Shown: positions 45,340 to 56,339, counted from the first letter of the stretch. The stretch is 64,000 nucleotides of DNA from Arthrobacter sp. V1I7 (GCF_030817015.1 NZ_JAUSYS010000001.1:2604001-2668000); one strand, 5' to 3'. The notes: a model not told the origin generated them from the sequence alone. Numbers and translations are program-made.

Positions 45340-47212
45340 GAGCGCGCTGAACTAAGGGTTTTTGAGGGGCCTGCCCGGGCGTGCGGCGTCCGGACGGGCC
45401 CCTTCGTCGTGGCCGGCATCGCCCGGGAGCGATGTTTTCCGGTCGAGGGGCCGTTTCTGGGGGTAGTGGACGGCGGCCGGGTGGCCGTGAAGGGCGTGTG
45501 GAGGGGCACCCGTGGGCCCCGGGGGCCTATGCGGTGGCCCAGGCGCCGTCCCGGACGGTCAGCCCGAGGCTGAGAAGGCGTTTGAGGTTCACCGCGCCGG
45601 CCCGGAGCCGGAACCAGGCATCGTTTTTCGCCACGCCGAGGTAGCGCAGGCGCCGGTTGTTTCCGGCGGTGAGCCAGGCGATGGAGCGTTCGACCATGGG
45701 CCGGTGCTGTTTGTAGTCGGACTGGAAGTCCTCGTTCCGGGCTGCGGCGCGGTGGGTGCGCATCAGTTCGTGGTCGGGATGCAGTTCGATCTTGCGGCCG
45801 CTAGCCGCGGTCGTGCACCTGCCTTGCAGCGGGCACCCGCGGCAGGCGGCGCCGAAGGTGACGCGGCCCTTGGCCGTGATCCTGCGGCTGAGCCCGTTCG
45901 GGCAGGTCAGCGTCCCGGCGGCCTTGTCGTAGGCGAAGTCATCGATGGTGAATCCGCCCTCGATGGCCGCGGCCAGCGGTTTGGGTTTGACCAGGGCCCG
46001 GTGGCCGGCCGCGGCGAGGGCCTTGAGCATGTCCCCGGTGCCGTAGGCCGAATCACCGAGGGCGTCCACCTGCTGGCCGTTCTCCACGGTCGGGTCCGCG
46101 GCCAGCAGCCCGGCCCCGGCCTCGGCATCCGAGGAACCGGCACCGGCGGCCTTCGTCACCGCGGCGGCAGTCACGATCCCTGTCCCGGGCTCGTTGACGA
46201 TGTGTGCCTTGTATCCGTCCCGCAGCGCCCTGCGGGTCTTGTGCGCGTGCCGCGCATCGGGGTCCACGATGGAGATCACCCGGTCCTTGACGGTTTTCCG
46301 GGCGATCTTCCACCGACCGTCCGTGCCGTCGGAGCCCTCGGCCGGTTCCACGTCCTGTCCGGCGACCAGCGCCAGCAGCGCATACGCTTCGGCGGCCTTC
46401 GGATCACCCTTGGCCTCCGGATCGTCCGGGTCCGCCGCGAACTGCTGCGGGTCCACCGCCGCCAGCAGCGCCAGCGCGTCGTTGACCAGGACGGAGACCA
46501 GTTCGTCCCGGGCCTGCGCGTCGTCCCAGGCGATGTCCGGTTTCCCGGCCCGGGTGTAGTCGTACCCGGTGGCGTGGGCCGCGATCAGGTCCTTGCCGCC
46601 GGGCACATCGCGGCCGAAGCGGCGCACGGCGGCGATCAGCTGCGTGACGGTGTCCTGCCGTGCGACCGCGTCATCCAGGACCGTCGAGTCAAGTGCCCTG
46701 CGGTTGCGGCCCTTGAGCACCCCGGTGGCGGTGACGACTTCGGTGACCGCGTCCATGATCCGGTGCGGGTCCGCACTTGCTGCCAAGCGCTTGCGCCAGT
46801 ACACCAGCCTGGTCGGGTGGAACGCGGTATCCGTCAGCCCATACCCGCAGGCCGCCTTCCACCGCAGGTCATACGTCAACGCGTCCGCGGTCTCCCGGTC
46901 CGAAAGCCCGTGCAGGGCCTGCAGCACCAGCACCGAGCCGATCACCGACGCCGGCACCGAGGGCCGGCCCCGCTTCGACCCGAACAGGTCCTCCATCATC
47001 GAATCCGGGAACAGCCTGCCCCGGTGTTCGGCCAGGAACGCGAAAACGCTGCCCGGGGCCAACAGCTCCCCGGCCAGCGCTTCCACGTCCAACAGCGTCC
47101 GCTGTTCCCGCTCACGTCCTTGCATACCACCAGTCTTAATAACCAGCCCTGCAAGTCCAGCAGGCACGCCCTAAACTCTTCAGATTACGAACGAAGATTA
47201 TTCAGCGCGCTC
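45340..47212 (-). mobile_element. IS1182-family insertion sequence
   Basis: A 1873-bp element with terminal inverted repeat GAGCGCGCTGAA at 45340-45351 and TTCAGCGCGCTC at 47201-47212, flanked by CTAG on both sides. It carries one long transposase gene on the minus strand that is uninterrupted, so it may be active. A GC-rich repeat-like segment lies between the left end and the gene. Confidence 0.88.
45527..47125 (-). CDS. IS1182-family transposase
   Basis: A 532-residue DDE transposase. The N-terminal DUF772-type domain has SVPASVIGSVLVLQALHGLS and FHPTRLVYWRKRLA. Catalytic acids are in ALDSTVLDDAV, DALGDSAYGTG and the late VERSIAWLT. A CRGCPLQGRC cysteine cluster lies near residue 435, as in the family. 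The ATG at 47125 is chosen as it begins the conserved region; an upstream in-frame start would add 14 residues. The frame is intact. Confidence 0.9.
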   Translation of the reverse strand: MQGREREQRTLLDVEALAGELLAPGSVFAFLAEHRGRLFPDSMMEDLFGSKRGRPSVPASVIGSVLVLQALHGLSDRETADALTYDLRWKAACGYGLTDTAFHPTRLVYWRKRLAASADPHRIMDAVTEVVTATGVLKGRNRRALDSTVLDDAVARQDTVTQLIAAVRRFGRDVPGGKDLIAAHATGYDYTRAGKPDIAWDDAQARDELVSVLVNDALALLAAVDPQQFAADPDDPEAKGDPKAAEAYALLALVAGQDVEPAEGSDGTDGRWKIARKTVKDRVISIVDPDARHAHKTRRALRDGYKAHIVNEPGTGIVTAAAVTKAAGAGSSDAEAGAGLLAADPTVENGQQVDALGDSAYGTGDMLKALAAAGHRALVKPKPLAAAIEGGFTIDDFAYDKAAGTLTCPNGLSRRITAKGRVTFGAACRGCPLQGRCTTAASGRKIELHPDHELMRTHRAAARNEDFQSDYKQHRPMVERSIAWLTAGNNRRLRYLGVAKNDAWFRLRAGAVNLKRLLSLGLTVRDGAWATA

Positions 47213-47216
47213 CTAG

Positions 47217-47789
47217 GCATTTTGTCTCGGCAAGTCGGAGGTACACAGCGCCAGTGAGTTGCTCCCCGCAAGATTAGGTCAGTCTGGACTACACCCCAAC
47301 CTGACGTAAGGAGGCTAGGAGGAACGTGTGAGAGTAGAGCCTGTTCCCTACTTTGCTGACAGTGGCGCAAGAAGCTCATAGACCCAAACCGGACGCCGTG
47401 GGCTGTTATCTGTGATTCGTCAACTTGTCGCGACCGCTCTGGCGCCCCATAGTCGTCGGCACCGCGGACTGGAACAGACGGGAACCGTGCTGCCATCATT
47501 AGCAGTCAGGATTTCGGCTATGCGCAAGAAGCGTGCGATCCGAGGGCCAAAGCAGTACTCACGCATCAGCCGTACTCCCTCTGCGACGACACGAAAACAT
47601 TCAGACCAACAGGCAACGAATGCCCTGCCGCACGACGCAAGGTAGAGCAGCGCACCACCATGCTCCGCCCGATCGACCACAGCTAATCTGCCCACCAACA
47701 GCCTCACACCTCTGGCATCCAAGGTCATCAGCGTGAGGACAGCACACGGATGGTCATGTCGGAACCGGGCCGCGGACTTATGAACCATC
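47217..47789. other. Stretch upstream of the mobilization genes
   Basis: About 570 bp with one doubtful minus-strand frame (47420-47788). An origin of transfer would be expected near a MobF relaxase gene, but no inverted repeat and nick-like motif could be identified with confidence. Confidence 0.35.
47420..47788 (-). CDS. Doubtful hypothetical protein
   Basis: A 122-residue frame with GAGGG five bases before its ATG. It shows no family and no membrane segment. It begins two bases from the divergent start of the zinc-ribbon gene, leaving no room for separate promoters, so one of the two starts is probably wrong. It is kept only because of the ribosome site. Confidence 0.22.
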   Translation of the reverse strand: MVHKSAARFRHDHPCAVLTLMTLDARGVRLLVGRLAVVDRAEHGGALLYLASCGRAFVACWSECFRVVAEGVRLMREYCFGPRIARFLRIAEILTANDGSTVPVCSSPRCRRLWGARAVATS

Positions 47790-48299
47790 GTGACCCTCAA
47801 GAATTGCGAAGAGTGCGCGGCAGCCTTCGAGCCGTCCCGTAAGAGTCAGCGGTTTTGTTCAATCCGCTGCGGCAACAGGAAACGGGATCGTATACGTCGA
47901 GCTGCCCGCCGTCCTGCCATGGCGGTAGAGGCTGACGCCGGAGCCGTAGTTCCCAAGGACGAGCTGAAGGCACTGCAGCGAAGGCTTGCAACTAGGACAA
48001 GGATCTGCCAGCGCCGCGTCGAGATGCTCCAGTCCAAACTGCGCTCACAGTCCTGCGAGGTCGATCGACTCGAGGCAGAAAACGCCGAACAGCGTCGGAG
48101 CAACAATCTCCTGCAGTCGGAAATAGCTCGGCTAAAGCGTGCTCAGCGAACCAACGTGCAGGACCTCGCCCACATCGCTGCCTGGCTGGTCTCGCTGGCC
48201 AACGCCAAGGGCGTCGCTCTCGACTCCACGACGCTGAACATTCTCGACCGCCGCGGATGGCATCCATCCAAGCGCCAAGCAAGAGCGGCGCAGCCATGA
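47790..48299 (+). CDS. Zinc-ribbon and coiled-coil protein next to the relaxase
   Basis: A 169-residue protein. Residues 6-28 hold a four-cysteine zinc ribbon (CEEC, then FCSIRC), followed by a basic stretch RKRDRIRRAARR that could bind DNA. Residues about 53-120 form a predicted coiled coil (KDELKALQRRLATRTRICQR and following heptads). The C-terminal part is basic. Its stop overlaps the relaxase start as ATGA. Size and position fit a relaxosome accessory or a DNA-binding regulator of transfer, but no family is recognised. The GTG start lacks a clear ribosome site. Confidence 0.65.
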   Translation: MTLKNCEECAAAFEPSRKSQRFCSIRCGNRKRDRIRRAARRPAMAVEADAGAVVPKDELKALQRRLATRTRICQRRVEMLQSKLRSQSCEVDRLEAENAEQRRSNNLLQSEIARLKRAQRTNVQDLAHIAAWLVSLANAKGVALDSTTLNILDRRGWHPSKRQARAAQP

Positions 48300-51200
48300 C
48301 GATGTCCATCGCACGACTCTCGGCACAATCCGGACTTCGCTACCTGTTCAAGACCACGATGATGGACGACCTCACCACTACTCCCCCGGACGCCTCCACC
48401 TACTACATGAAAGCCGGTACACCTGAGGGCCGATGGATCGGCAGCGGACTACAAGGGATCAACAGACGTGCCGGGGACGTCGTCACCGAAGCGGACGCGA
48501 AAGCCGTCTTCGATGCAGCTGTACATCCGGACACCAACGCCCCGCTGGGCCGACCTCACAGCCAACCCGCCGCTGTCGAAAAGAAAACCGGCCCGCACAC
48601 CGTGAGGCACGCCGTCGTAGGTTTCGACCTGACCTTCAGCGTGCCGAAGTCAGTGTCAGTCCTCTGGGCACTCAGCCCTCGCAACGTGCAGGACAACATC
48701 CTCCGCACCCACCACGAGGCGGTGGAGGCAACCCTTGCCTGGTTGGAGGAGCAGGTCATCCACACTCGCGCAGGCCGAAACGGCGTCGCCCACGTGGGCA
48801 CAAGGGGCGCCATCGCCGCCGCCTTCGACCACTGGGAATCCCGCACCGGCGACCCCCAGCTTCACACCCATCTCGTCATCGCCAACCGGATCCAGCGCAT
48901 CACCGACGGCGCGTGGGTGACCCTCGACTCCCGCACGCTATACAAGGCTGCCGTGGCTGCCAGCGAACACTACAACGGTCTCTTATTCGACGCCCTTCAC
49001 TGCCACCTCGGCAGCGACTCGGACATCCGCGTCCCCGTCGTCAATACGGGCAACCCCAGCCAGCAGCTCACCGGAATCGACGAGGACCTCATCCGCGAGT
49101 TCTCGAACCGGTCCCGGCTGATCAATCTGGAAACAGACCGCCTCGTCGCGGAGTGGACAAAGGAACACGGGCACCGGCCAAGCTCAGCAACGGTCATCAA
49201 GCTGCGCCAGCAAGCAACCCTGGCCACACGCGTCCCCAAGTCCGAGATTCCCACGCCCCTGCACGAGCTATCCAGGGCATGGAAGGCACGTGCGACCGCC
49301 AGAGGGTTCCCGCCGGACGACGTCATCGCGGCAACGATCAATCGCTCCAGAATTGCCCCTTTCGGCTTCACTGACTTCACCGCTGACTGGATCTCCGCCG
49401 TGGCAACCCTGACACGACAGCGGGTCGCTCACAAACGCTCAACCTGGAACCGCTGGAATCTCCTTGCGGAAGCCGAACGCGTCTGCGCCCACGTGCGTTG
49501 CAGCACCGCGGCGGCCAGGAGCGCACTCTTGGACGCCGTCGCCACCGCGGCCGAGCAGCAGTCCGTGCCTTTGAATGATTACCGGTACACCGTCCCTTCC
49601 CCCGCCGAGACAGACGTCCGGCACGGAACACGAAGCGTCTTCGACTTCCACGGATCGCGCCTCTACACCGATACGTCGACGCTCGCCTCCGAGGACGCGA
49701 TTATGGCAGCAAGGAACGACGACGGCGGCCCAGCAATCCGCGCCGACGTCATCATGGATCTCCTTGACTATGTCCAACAACCCGAGAAGCGCATGCTTCA
49801 CTCCGACCAGCGTGCCGCCGTTGCCGACGTGGTCCTGAGCGGCAACCGGCTCGACGCCATCGTGGGGCCAGCGGGCACGGGAAAGACGACAACCCTGAGT
49901 GCAGTGAAGGCAGTATGGGAAGCGGAGTACGGCGCCGGAAGCGTAGTCGGCCTCGCCCCGGCAGCTGCCAGCGCCGAAGTGCTGGGACGCGAGCTCGCTA
50001 TGGCGGCGGAGAACGTCACGAAGTGGCTGCACGAATCGGCTGGCCAAGGGGCTAGTTCAAGGGCCGGACGCTTCTTCGACGTGCAGGCGCAATTGACCAC
50101 GGCTCCTGTTGGCGAGCGCTGGAGCATCAAGTTAGCGCAGGAGGCTGCGCGGCTCGCTGCCATCCAGCAACGCTGGTGCTTCCATTCGAATCAGCTTGTC
50201 ATCATCGATGAGGCTTCCATGGTCTCTACATTCCAACTTGCTGCGCTCGTGCAGCAGGCCCAGGAAGCGGGCGCGAAGATCCTCCTGGTGGGGGACCCCG
50301 GGCAGTTGGACGCCATCGACGCCGGCGGCGTGCTTGGTTGGCTGGACCGGAAGGGGAAGGCAACACGGCTGAGCACGATCTGGAGATTCCATGAGGAGTG
50401 GGAGCGCACAGCGTCGCTAAAGCTGCGGAAAGGTGACTATTCAGCCATCGCCGACTACGCGCACCATGGACGGATCCGGCACGGCACCTACCTCAATATG
50501 GCTGACCAGGCCTACCTCGCCTGGCAGGCAGATACTCGGGCAGGCAAGTCGTCCATCCTTATTGCCGCCGACAATGAAACGGTCGGCCTCCTCAACGAGC
50601 GCGCCCAGGCAGACCGCGTGGCGCAGGGTGAGGTGGATCCCGAGCAGACGGTGTTGCTCAGCGATGGCTTACGTGCCGGTTGCGGTGACGCCATCATCGC
50701 CCGGGGAAATGACCGGAAGCTAGTCGACAGCGGCGGTGCTTTCGTGCGGAATGGAACGCTGTTCGACGTCGAAGGCATCAGTCGGCGTCACGGCTCCCTG
50801 ATCGCGCGGCGGCGGGACACAGGCGCGAGCGTCATACTCCCCCGGGCGTATCTAGGGACATCCGCCGAGCTGGGCTATGCAACAACGGCACACCGTTCCC
50901 AGGGCATTACGGTGGACACCGGCCACACGGTAGTCACTCAGGGCAGGCTCACCCGCGAGCTGCTGTATGTCAGTATGACCCGTGGCCGCTCTGGCAACTT
51001 CGCCTATGTCAGCGAAGGTGACGACGCCGACCATGCTGCCGTCGATCCATCCCTGCAACTCTCATGGCAGGGCATCCTTGGCGAGGTGCTGGCGGCTGAA
51101 GGTTCCGAGCGGACCGCCCACGAGGTGCGCGACGCGGAGCGCAGGAAGTCGGATAGCCTCGAGCGGCTCTACGCGGAGTATGACTATCTCGCGCAGATCG

Positions 51201-51859
51201 CTGCAGGGCTGGATCTTAGGCAGCATTTGGACGAACATGCCCGTGACGCCTCGCAGGAATTCGAACGGTCTCCGTCGTGGGGCGCAGCTGTCGCGGCATG
51301 GCGGAAAGCCACAGCCATCAGCCGGCAGGGTACCGAGCGCATGCTTATCCAGTTCTGCCAGGAAACTAGCAGTGCCAATGATCGCTGCGCTGTCCTGAGC
51401 ATGCGCTTACGCCGGTTCGTGAAAGGACGGACGACGGCGGTTGAGGAACCTCTGGTTGAAAGGCTCACCATTCCGCGCCCTGATTTAGCGGCGATGATTC
51501 AGCAGGTCAGGGGACGCATCTCACAAAGGACGGAGACCGTGAGCATGGCAGCGCTGACAGAAGATCCTGAGTGGAAACGTGCTTTGCTCGAAGCCGTCGG
51601 AGATAGCACCAGCGGCGAAACGTGGCAGTTGGTCCGCGATGTGGCCATCTTTCGCGACAGGTGGGCCCTGCCGGATTCTCCCCTGCCCCTGGGCCCGGAT
51701 CCGGCGGATTACGAATGGGAACAACGGGGCCAGCGTGAACGAATCAATGCAGCAATCAACAATGCTCATCGCCGTTGCACCGCTCAACTAGATGAATCAA
51801 CCGTGGATTCAGCCCTCTCTCAGCAAGTCGTCCTTACAAGTGCCGGCTGGCAGCTCTAA
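48296..51859 (+). CDS. MobF-family relaxase-helicase (TrwC-like)
   Basis: A 1187-residue conjugative relaxase. The N-terminal TrwC relaxase domain (about 1-330) has the tyrosine region SGLRYLF (Tyr16), LTFSVPKSVSVLWAL near 115 and the metal-binding HTH of GDPQLHTHLVIAN (about 190-192). The helicase part has Walker A GPAGTGKTTT near 523, Walker B VIIDEASMVS near 633 and a late GYATTAHRSQGITVD. It nicks the transfer origin and unwinds the strand. The start overlaps the zinc-ribbon gene by four bases. No coupling protein, mating-pair genes or integrase are in the window, so this is part of a mobilizable or decayed conjugative element. Confidence 0.92.
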   Translation: MTMSIARLSAQSGLRYLFKTTMMDDLTTTPPDASTYYMKAGTPEGRWIGSGLQGINRRAGDVVTEADAKAVFDAAVHPDTNAPLGRPHSQPAAVEKKTGPHTVRHAVVGFDLTFSVPKSVSVLWALSPRNVQDNILRTHHEAVEATLAWLEEQVIHTRAGRNGVAHVGTRGAIAAAFDHWESRTGDPQLHTHLVIANRIQRITDGAWVTLDSRTLYKAAVAASEHYNGLLFDALHCHLGSDSDIRVPVVNTGNPSQQLTGIDEDLIREFSNRSRLINLETDRLVAEWTKEHGHRPSSATVIKLRQQATLATRVPKSEIPTPLHELSRAWKARATARGFPPDDVIAATINRSRIAPFGFTDFTADWISAVATLTRQRVAHKRSTWNRWNLLAEAERVCAHVRCSTAAARSALLDAVATAAEQQSVPLNDYRYTVPSPAETDVRHGTRSVFDFHGSRLYTDTSTLASEDAIMAARNDDGGPAIRADVIMDLLDYVQQPEKRMLHSDQRAAVADVVLSGNRLDAIVGPAGTGKTTTLSAVKAVWEAEYGAGSVVGLAPAAASAEVLGRELAMAAENVTKWLHESAGQGASSRAGRFFDVQAQLTTAPVGERWSIKLAQEAARLAAIQQRWCFHSNQLVIIDEASMVSTFQLAALVQQAQEAGAKILLVGDPGQLDAIDAGGVLGWLDRKGKATRLSTIWRFHEEWERTASLKLRKGDYSAIADYAHHGRIRHGTYLNMADQAYLAWQADTRAGKSSILIAADNETVGLLNERAQADRVAQGEVDPEQTVLLSDGLRAGCGDAIIARGNDRKLVDSGGAFVRNGTLFDVEGISRRHGSLIARRRDTGASVILPRAYLGTSAELGYATTAHRSQGITVDTGHTVVTQGRLTRELLYVSMTRGRSGNFAYVSEGDDADHAAVDPSLQLSWQGILGEVLAAEGSERTAHEVRDAERRKSDSLERLYAEYDYLAQIAAGLDLRQHLDEHARDASQEFERSPSWGAAVAAWRKATAISRQGTERMLIQFCQETSSANDRCAVLSMRLRRFVKGRTTAVEEPLVERLTIPRPDLAAMIQQVRGRISQRTETVSMAALTEDPEWKRALLEAVGDSTSGETWQLVRDVAIFRDRWALPDSPLPLGPDPADYEWEQRGQRERINAAINNAHRRCTAQLDESTVDSALSQQVVLTSAGWQL

Positions 51860-51874
51860 TCTGTTAAAGAGGTA

Positions 51875-52291
51875 ATGCGAATGGTCGTCAATCCGGCGGT
51901 AAGACCCAAGGTAGCGACAACCGGACTAGTGATAGCCAGCGCGGTTGTCTTCATCGTCTTTGCCCTCTCATTCATAGCCTTGACTGCAACGGAACTTCTT
52001 CTCGTCGTGAAGATCATCGTTGGCAGCGTGTTGCTATCGACTGTTCTAGTGCTGGCGCTGTTATGGGGGAAAAGGTCCGCTCGACGGCGTACCTGGCTGG
52101 CTAACGCAGCACAAAGATGGCGATCCTTCAACAACGCCAAGCTGGCCAGCGGGACCACGGCAGAAGTGACCCTCCTCAGCGTGGACGCGGTGCAACCCAC
52201 CGGCGCGTGGGTCACCATCATGTGGAACCGCTTCAACCACGTTCAGCAAGCCTGGATAGAAGCACTACCTGAACCAGTATGGCGGCTCTGA
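51875..52291 (+). CDS. Small membrane protein downstream of the relaxase
   Basis: A 138-residue protein with two membrane helices (about 16-38 and 42-64), then a basic segment KRSARRRTW and a soluble tail. It starts 15 bases after the relaxase stop with AGAGGT before the ATG, so it is co-transcribed. No family is recognised. A role in transfer or in element maintenance is possible from position only. Confidence 0.6.
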   Translation: MRMVVNPAVRPKVATTGLVIASAVVFIVFALSFIALTATELLLVVKIIVGSVLLSTVLVLALLWGKRSARRRTWLANAAQRWRSFNNAKLASGTTAEVTLLSVDAVQPTGAWVTIMWNRFNHVQQAWIEALPEPVWRL

Positions 52292-52306
52292 CGTGCGAAA
52301 ACACTG

Positions 52307-52388
52307 TGCCCGAGGTGGGACTCGAACCCACACACCTTTCGATACCGCATTTTGAGTGCGGCGCGTCTGCCAATTCCGCCACTCGGGC
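52307..52388 (-). tRNA. tRNA-Leu, anticodon CAA
   Basis: All arms are visible on the minus strand. The acceptor stem is GCCCGAG/CTCGGGC with discriminator A. The anticodon stem CCGCA/TGCGG holds loop CTCAAAA, giving anticodon CAA (reads UUG). There is a long class II variable arm, and a T-stem GTGGG/CCCAC around TTCGAGT. CCA is not encoded. It stands between the mobilization genes and the core chromosome, and tRNA-Leu genes are frequent integration sites. Confidence 0.96.
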
Positions 52389-52593
52389 GCGGAGTACACC
52401 TTGTAACAATCAGCCTGCCCCAGTGCTGTGAGCAACGCGATCGCTTCCAGTGCGCGAAATTACTCTACATGCAGATAGGCTGAATTCCAGAATCGCGCCA
52501 GTGACGCCGCATCGAACCCAACCCGGTCCCAGTGCACCACGGGTCTAAACCTATGATGGTCTAGTTCCCGCCGTACCTTTCCAAGGAGTTCCC

Positions 52594-53199
52594 GTGTCAG
52601 AACAGACGGAGTCAACCCCCACTTCCAAGCCGGCGCGCCGCGTAGTCGTCGCCGAGGATGAGACCCTCATCCGCCTGGACATCATCGAGATCCTGCGGGG
52701 CGAGGGCTACGACGTCGTCGGCGAGGCGGACAACGGCGAGAAGGCCGTGCAGCTTGCCGAGGAACTGAAGCCGGACCTCGTCCTGATGGACGTCAAGATG
52801 CCCGTCATGGACGGCATCTCCGCCGCCGAGAAGATCGTCAAGGCCCGGATCGCCCCGGTGGTCCTGCTCACCGCCTTCAGCCAGAAGGAACTCGTCGAGC
52901 GCGCCCGCGACGCCGGCGCCATGGCCTACGTCGTCAAGCCCTTCACCCCGGCGGACCTCATTCCCGCCCTCGAGATCGCCCTGTCCCGGCACGAGGAGAT
53001 CAAGGCCCTCGAGAGCGAGGTGACGGACCTGCAGGAGCAGTTCGCCACCCGCAAGCTTGTGGAGCGCGCCAAGAGCCTGCTGACCACCAAGATGGGCCTG
53101 ACGGAGCCGGAAGCGTTCCGCTGGATCCAGAAGACCTCGATGGACCGCCGCCTCAGCATGCGCGAGGTTGCCGAGACCATCATCAACCAGGTCAACTGA
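52594..53199 (+). CDS. pdtaR: ANTAR-domain response regulator (PdtaR-like)
   Basis: A 201-residue regulator. The receiver domain (about 15-130) has the phosphorylated aspartate 66 in LVLMDVKMP, the acidic pair EDE near 21 and lysine in VVKPFTP near 117. The C-terminal ANTAR RNA-binding domain (about 140-198) has ATRKLVERAKSLL, then AFRWIQKTSMDRR and REVAETII. ANTAR proteins act by antitermination on paired-hairpin RNAs. The GTG at 52594 with AAGGAG seven bases upstream is the start. Gene order next to pyk is typical of actinobacteria. Confidence 0.93.
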   Translation: MSEQTESTPTSKPARRVVVAEDETLIRLDIIEILRGEGYDVVGEADNGEKAVQLAEELKPDLVLMDVKMPVMDGISAAEKIVKARIAPVVLLTAFSQKELVERARDAGAMAYVVKPFTPADLIPALEIALSRHEEIKALESEVTDLQEQFATRKLVERAKSLLTTKMGLTEPEAFRWIQKTSMDRRLSMREVAETIINQVN

Positions 53200-53223
53200 C
53201 CCGGTCGGTAAGAAACAAAGCAA

Positions 53224-53268
53224 AAGGGAGGGCCCCCACCGCGTGAACCGCGGCGGGGACCCTCCCTT
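53224..53268. terminator. Bidirectional terminator between pdtaR and pyk
   Basis: AAGGGAGGG, CCCC and CCGCG pair with CCGCGG, GGGG and CCCTCCCTT around loop TGAA, giving a very stable hairpin with A- and T-rich shoulders. It serves the two converging genes. Confidence 0.85.
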
Positions 53269-53287
53269 CCTGCATGAACCTAAAGAA

Positions 53288-54787
53288 CTAGCCCTGGTTG
53301 TTCTTCTTCTTCTTTTCCGGCCACGGGCCGAGCTTGTCCCTGGTAACCGCGGCTTCCCCGGTGCTGCCGAAGTCGGCGAGGTCGCCGACCTTGTGCACCT
53401 TCAGCATGTTCGTGGAACCGGCTTTTCCGGGAGGCGAACCGGCGGCAATGACCACCAGATCGCCGTCCTCCACTACGTCGAGTTCGAGCAGGCTGCGGTC
53501 CACCTGGGCGGTCATCTCGTCGGTGTGGCCTGCCATCGGGACCAGCACCGGCTGGATGCCCCACGTCAGGGCGAGCTGGTTCCAGACGTGCTCCACCGGG
53601 GTGAACGCAAAGACCGGACGGATCGGGCGCAGCCGGGAAAGGCGGCGGGCGGAGTCACCGGACTGGGTGAAGGTACAGATGTACTTCGCATCCAGCTGGT
53701 CGGCGATCTCGACGGCGGCCCGGGTGATGGCCCCGCCCCGGGTCTTGGGCTTGGTGCCCAGCGGGGGGACGCGTTCCAGGCCGTGGACCTCAGTGGATTC
53801 GATGATCCGGGCCATGGTCTTCACGGTCTCGATCGGGAACTTGCCCACGCTGGTCTCGCCGGAGAGCATGACGGCGTCCGCGCCGTCGAGCACGGCGTTG
53901 GCGCAGTCGGAAGCCTCGGCGCGGGTCGGGCGCGGGTTGTCGATCATCGACTCAAGCACCTGGGTGGCCACGATGACCGGCTTGGCCCAGCGGCGCGCCA
54001 GTTCGATGGCGCGCTTCTGCACGATCGGCACTTCCTCGAGGGGAAGTTCCACACCGAGGTCGCCACGGGCCACCATGATGGCGTCGAACGCGTCGATGAT
54101 CTCATGAAGCTGCTCTACGGCCTGCGGCTTCTCGATCTTGGCGATCACCGGCACACGGCGGCCTTCTTCGTCCATGATCTCGTGGACCCGCTTGATGTCC
54201 GAGGCGTCGCGGACGAAGGAGAGGGCAACCATGTCCACGCCGCGGCGCATGGCCCAGCGCAGATCGCCCTCGTCTTTTTCGCTCAGCGCCGGGACGTTGA
54301 CCGCAACGCCGGGCAGGTTGATGCCCTTGTTGTTCGAAACGTACCCGCCGACGATCACCTGGGCGACCACCTTGACGTCGTCGACGTCGATCGCGCGGAG
54401 CGCCACCTTGCCGTCGTCGATCAGCAGCGCGTCGCCGGGGTTGACGTCGTCGGTGAGGCTCTTCAGCGTCGTGGAGGCGATCTCCTTGGTGCCCGGAACA
54501 TCCTCGGTGGTGATGGTGAACGTGTCACCGACCGCCAGCAGGTGCGGCCCGTCGACGAAGCGGCCGAGGCGGATCTTCGGCCCCTGCAGGTCCGCCATGA
54601 TCGCGACGGGCTTCCCGAGCTGGCCTGCGGCCTTGCGGACGTTCTCGTACGTGGTGTCGTGCACGGCGTAGTCGCCGTGGCTCATGTTCATGCGGGCCAC
54701 GTCGACGCCGGCTTCCAGCACGGCGAGCGTGTTCTCGAAGCTTGCGATTGCCGGTCCGAAGGTGGCCACTATTTTAGCGCGTCTCAT
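53288..54787 (-). CDS. pyk: Pyruvate kinase
   Basis: A 499-residue enzyme of full family length. It begins RRAKIVATFGPA and has the substrate loop ARMNMSHGD near 33, the signature VIAKIEKPQAVE near 205 with the catalytic lysine, and the metal site MVARGDLGVELP near 230. The C-terminal domain ends near 475, with a short lysine- and asparagine-rich tail. It converts phosphoenolpyruvate and ADP to pyruvate and ATP in the cytosol. It converges on pdtaR across a strong terminator. Confidence 0.97.
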   Translation of the reverse strand: MRRAKIVATFGPAIASFENTLAVLEAGVDVARMNMSHGDYAVHDTTYENVRKAAGQLGKPVAIMADLQGPKIRLGRFVDGPHLLAVGDTFTITTEDVPGTKEIASTTLKSLTDDVNPGDALLIDDGKVALRAIDVDDVKVVAQVIVGGYVSNNKGINLPGVAVNVPALSEKDEGDLRWAMRRGVDMVALSFVRDASDIKRVHEIMDEEGRRVPVIAKIEKPQAVEQLHEIIDAFDAIMVARGDLGVELPLEEVPIVQKRAIELARRWAKPVIVATQVLESMIDNPRPTRAEASDCANAVLDGADAVMLSGETSVGKFPIETVKTMARIIESTEVHGLERVPPLGTKPKTRGGAITRAAVEIADQLDAKYICTFTQSGDSARRLSRLRPIRPVFAFTPVEHVWNQLALTWGIQPVLVPMAGHTDEMTAQVDRSLLELDVVEDGDLVVIAAGSPPGKAGSTNMLKVHKVGDLADFGSTGEAAVTRDKLGPWPEKKKKNNQG

Positions 54788-54881
54788 ATACCTACCCTAG
54801 TAGTCGATTTGCATGGATGAAGTTGTTGCCGGAGGGATCAGTCGGGGACGTCCGGACCCGGCGTTCGGACCGAGTGCCGGG

Positions 54882-56331
<1,450 letters not shown>

Positions 56332-56339
<8 letters not shown>

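Noticed and set aside
45512-47257. A 581-codon open frame on the plus strand
   Set aside because: It is antisense to the intact IS1182 transposase and extends through both element ends.
52307-52388. A second att copy of the tRNA-Leu 3' end inside the window
   Set aside because: No repeat of the 3' end was seen by eye; a computed search would be needed and was not possible.
53168-54820. A 550-codon open frame on the plus strand
   Set aside because: It is a mirror of pyruvate kinase and crosses the strong terminator at 53224-53268.
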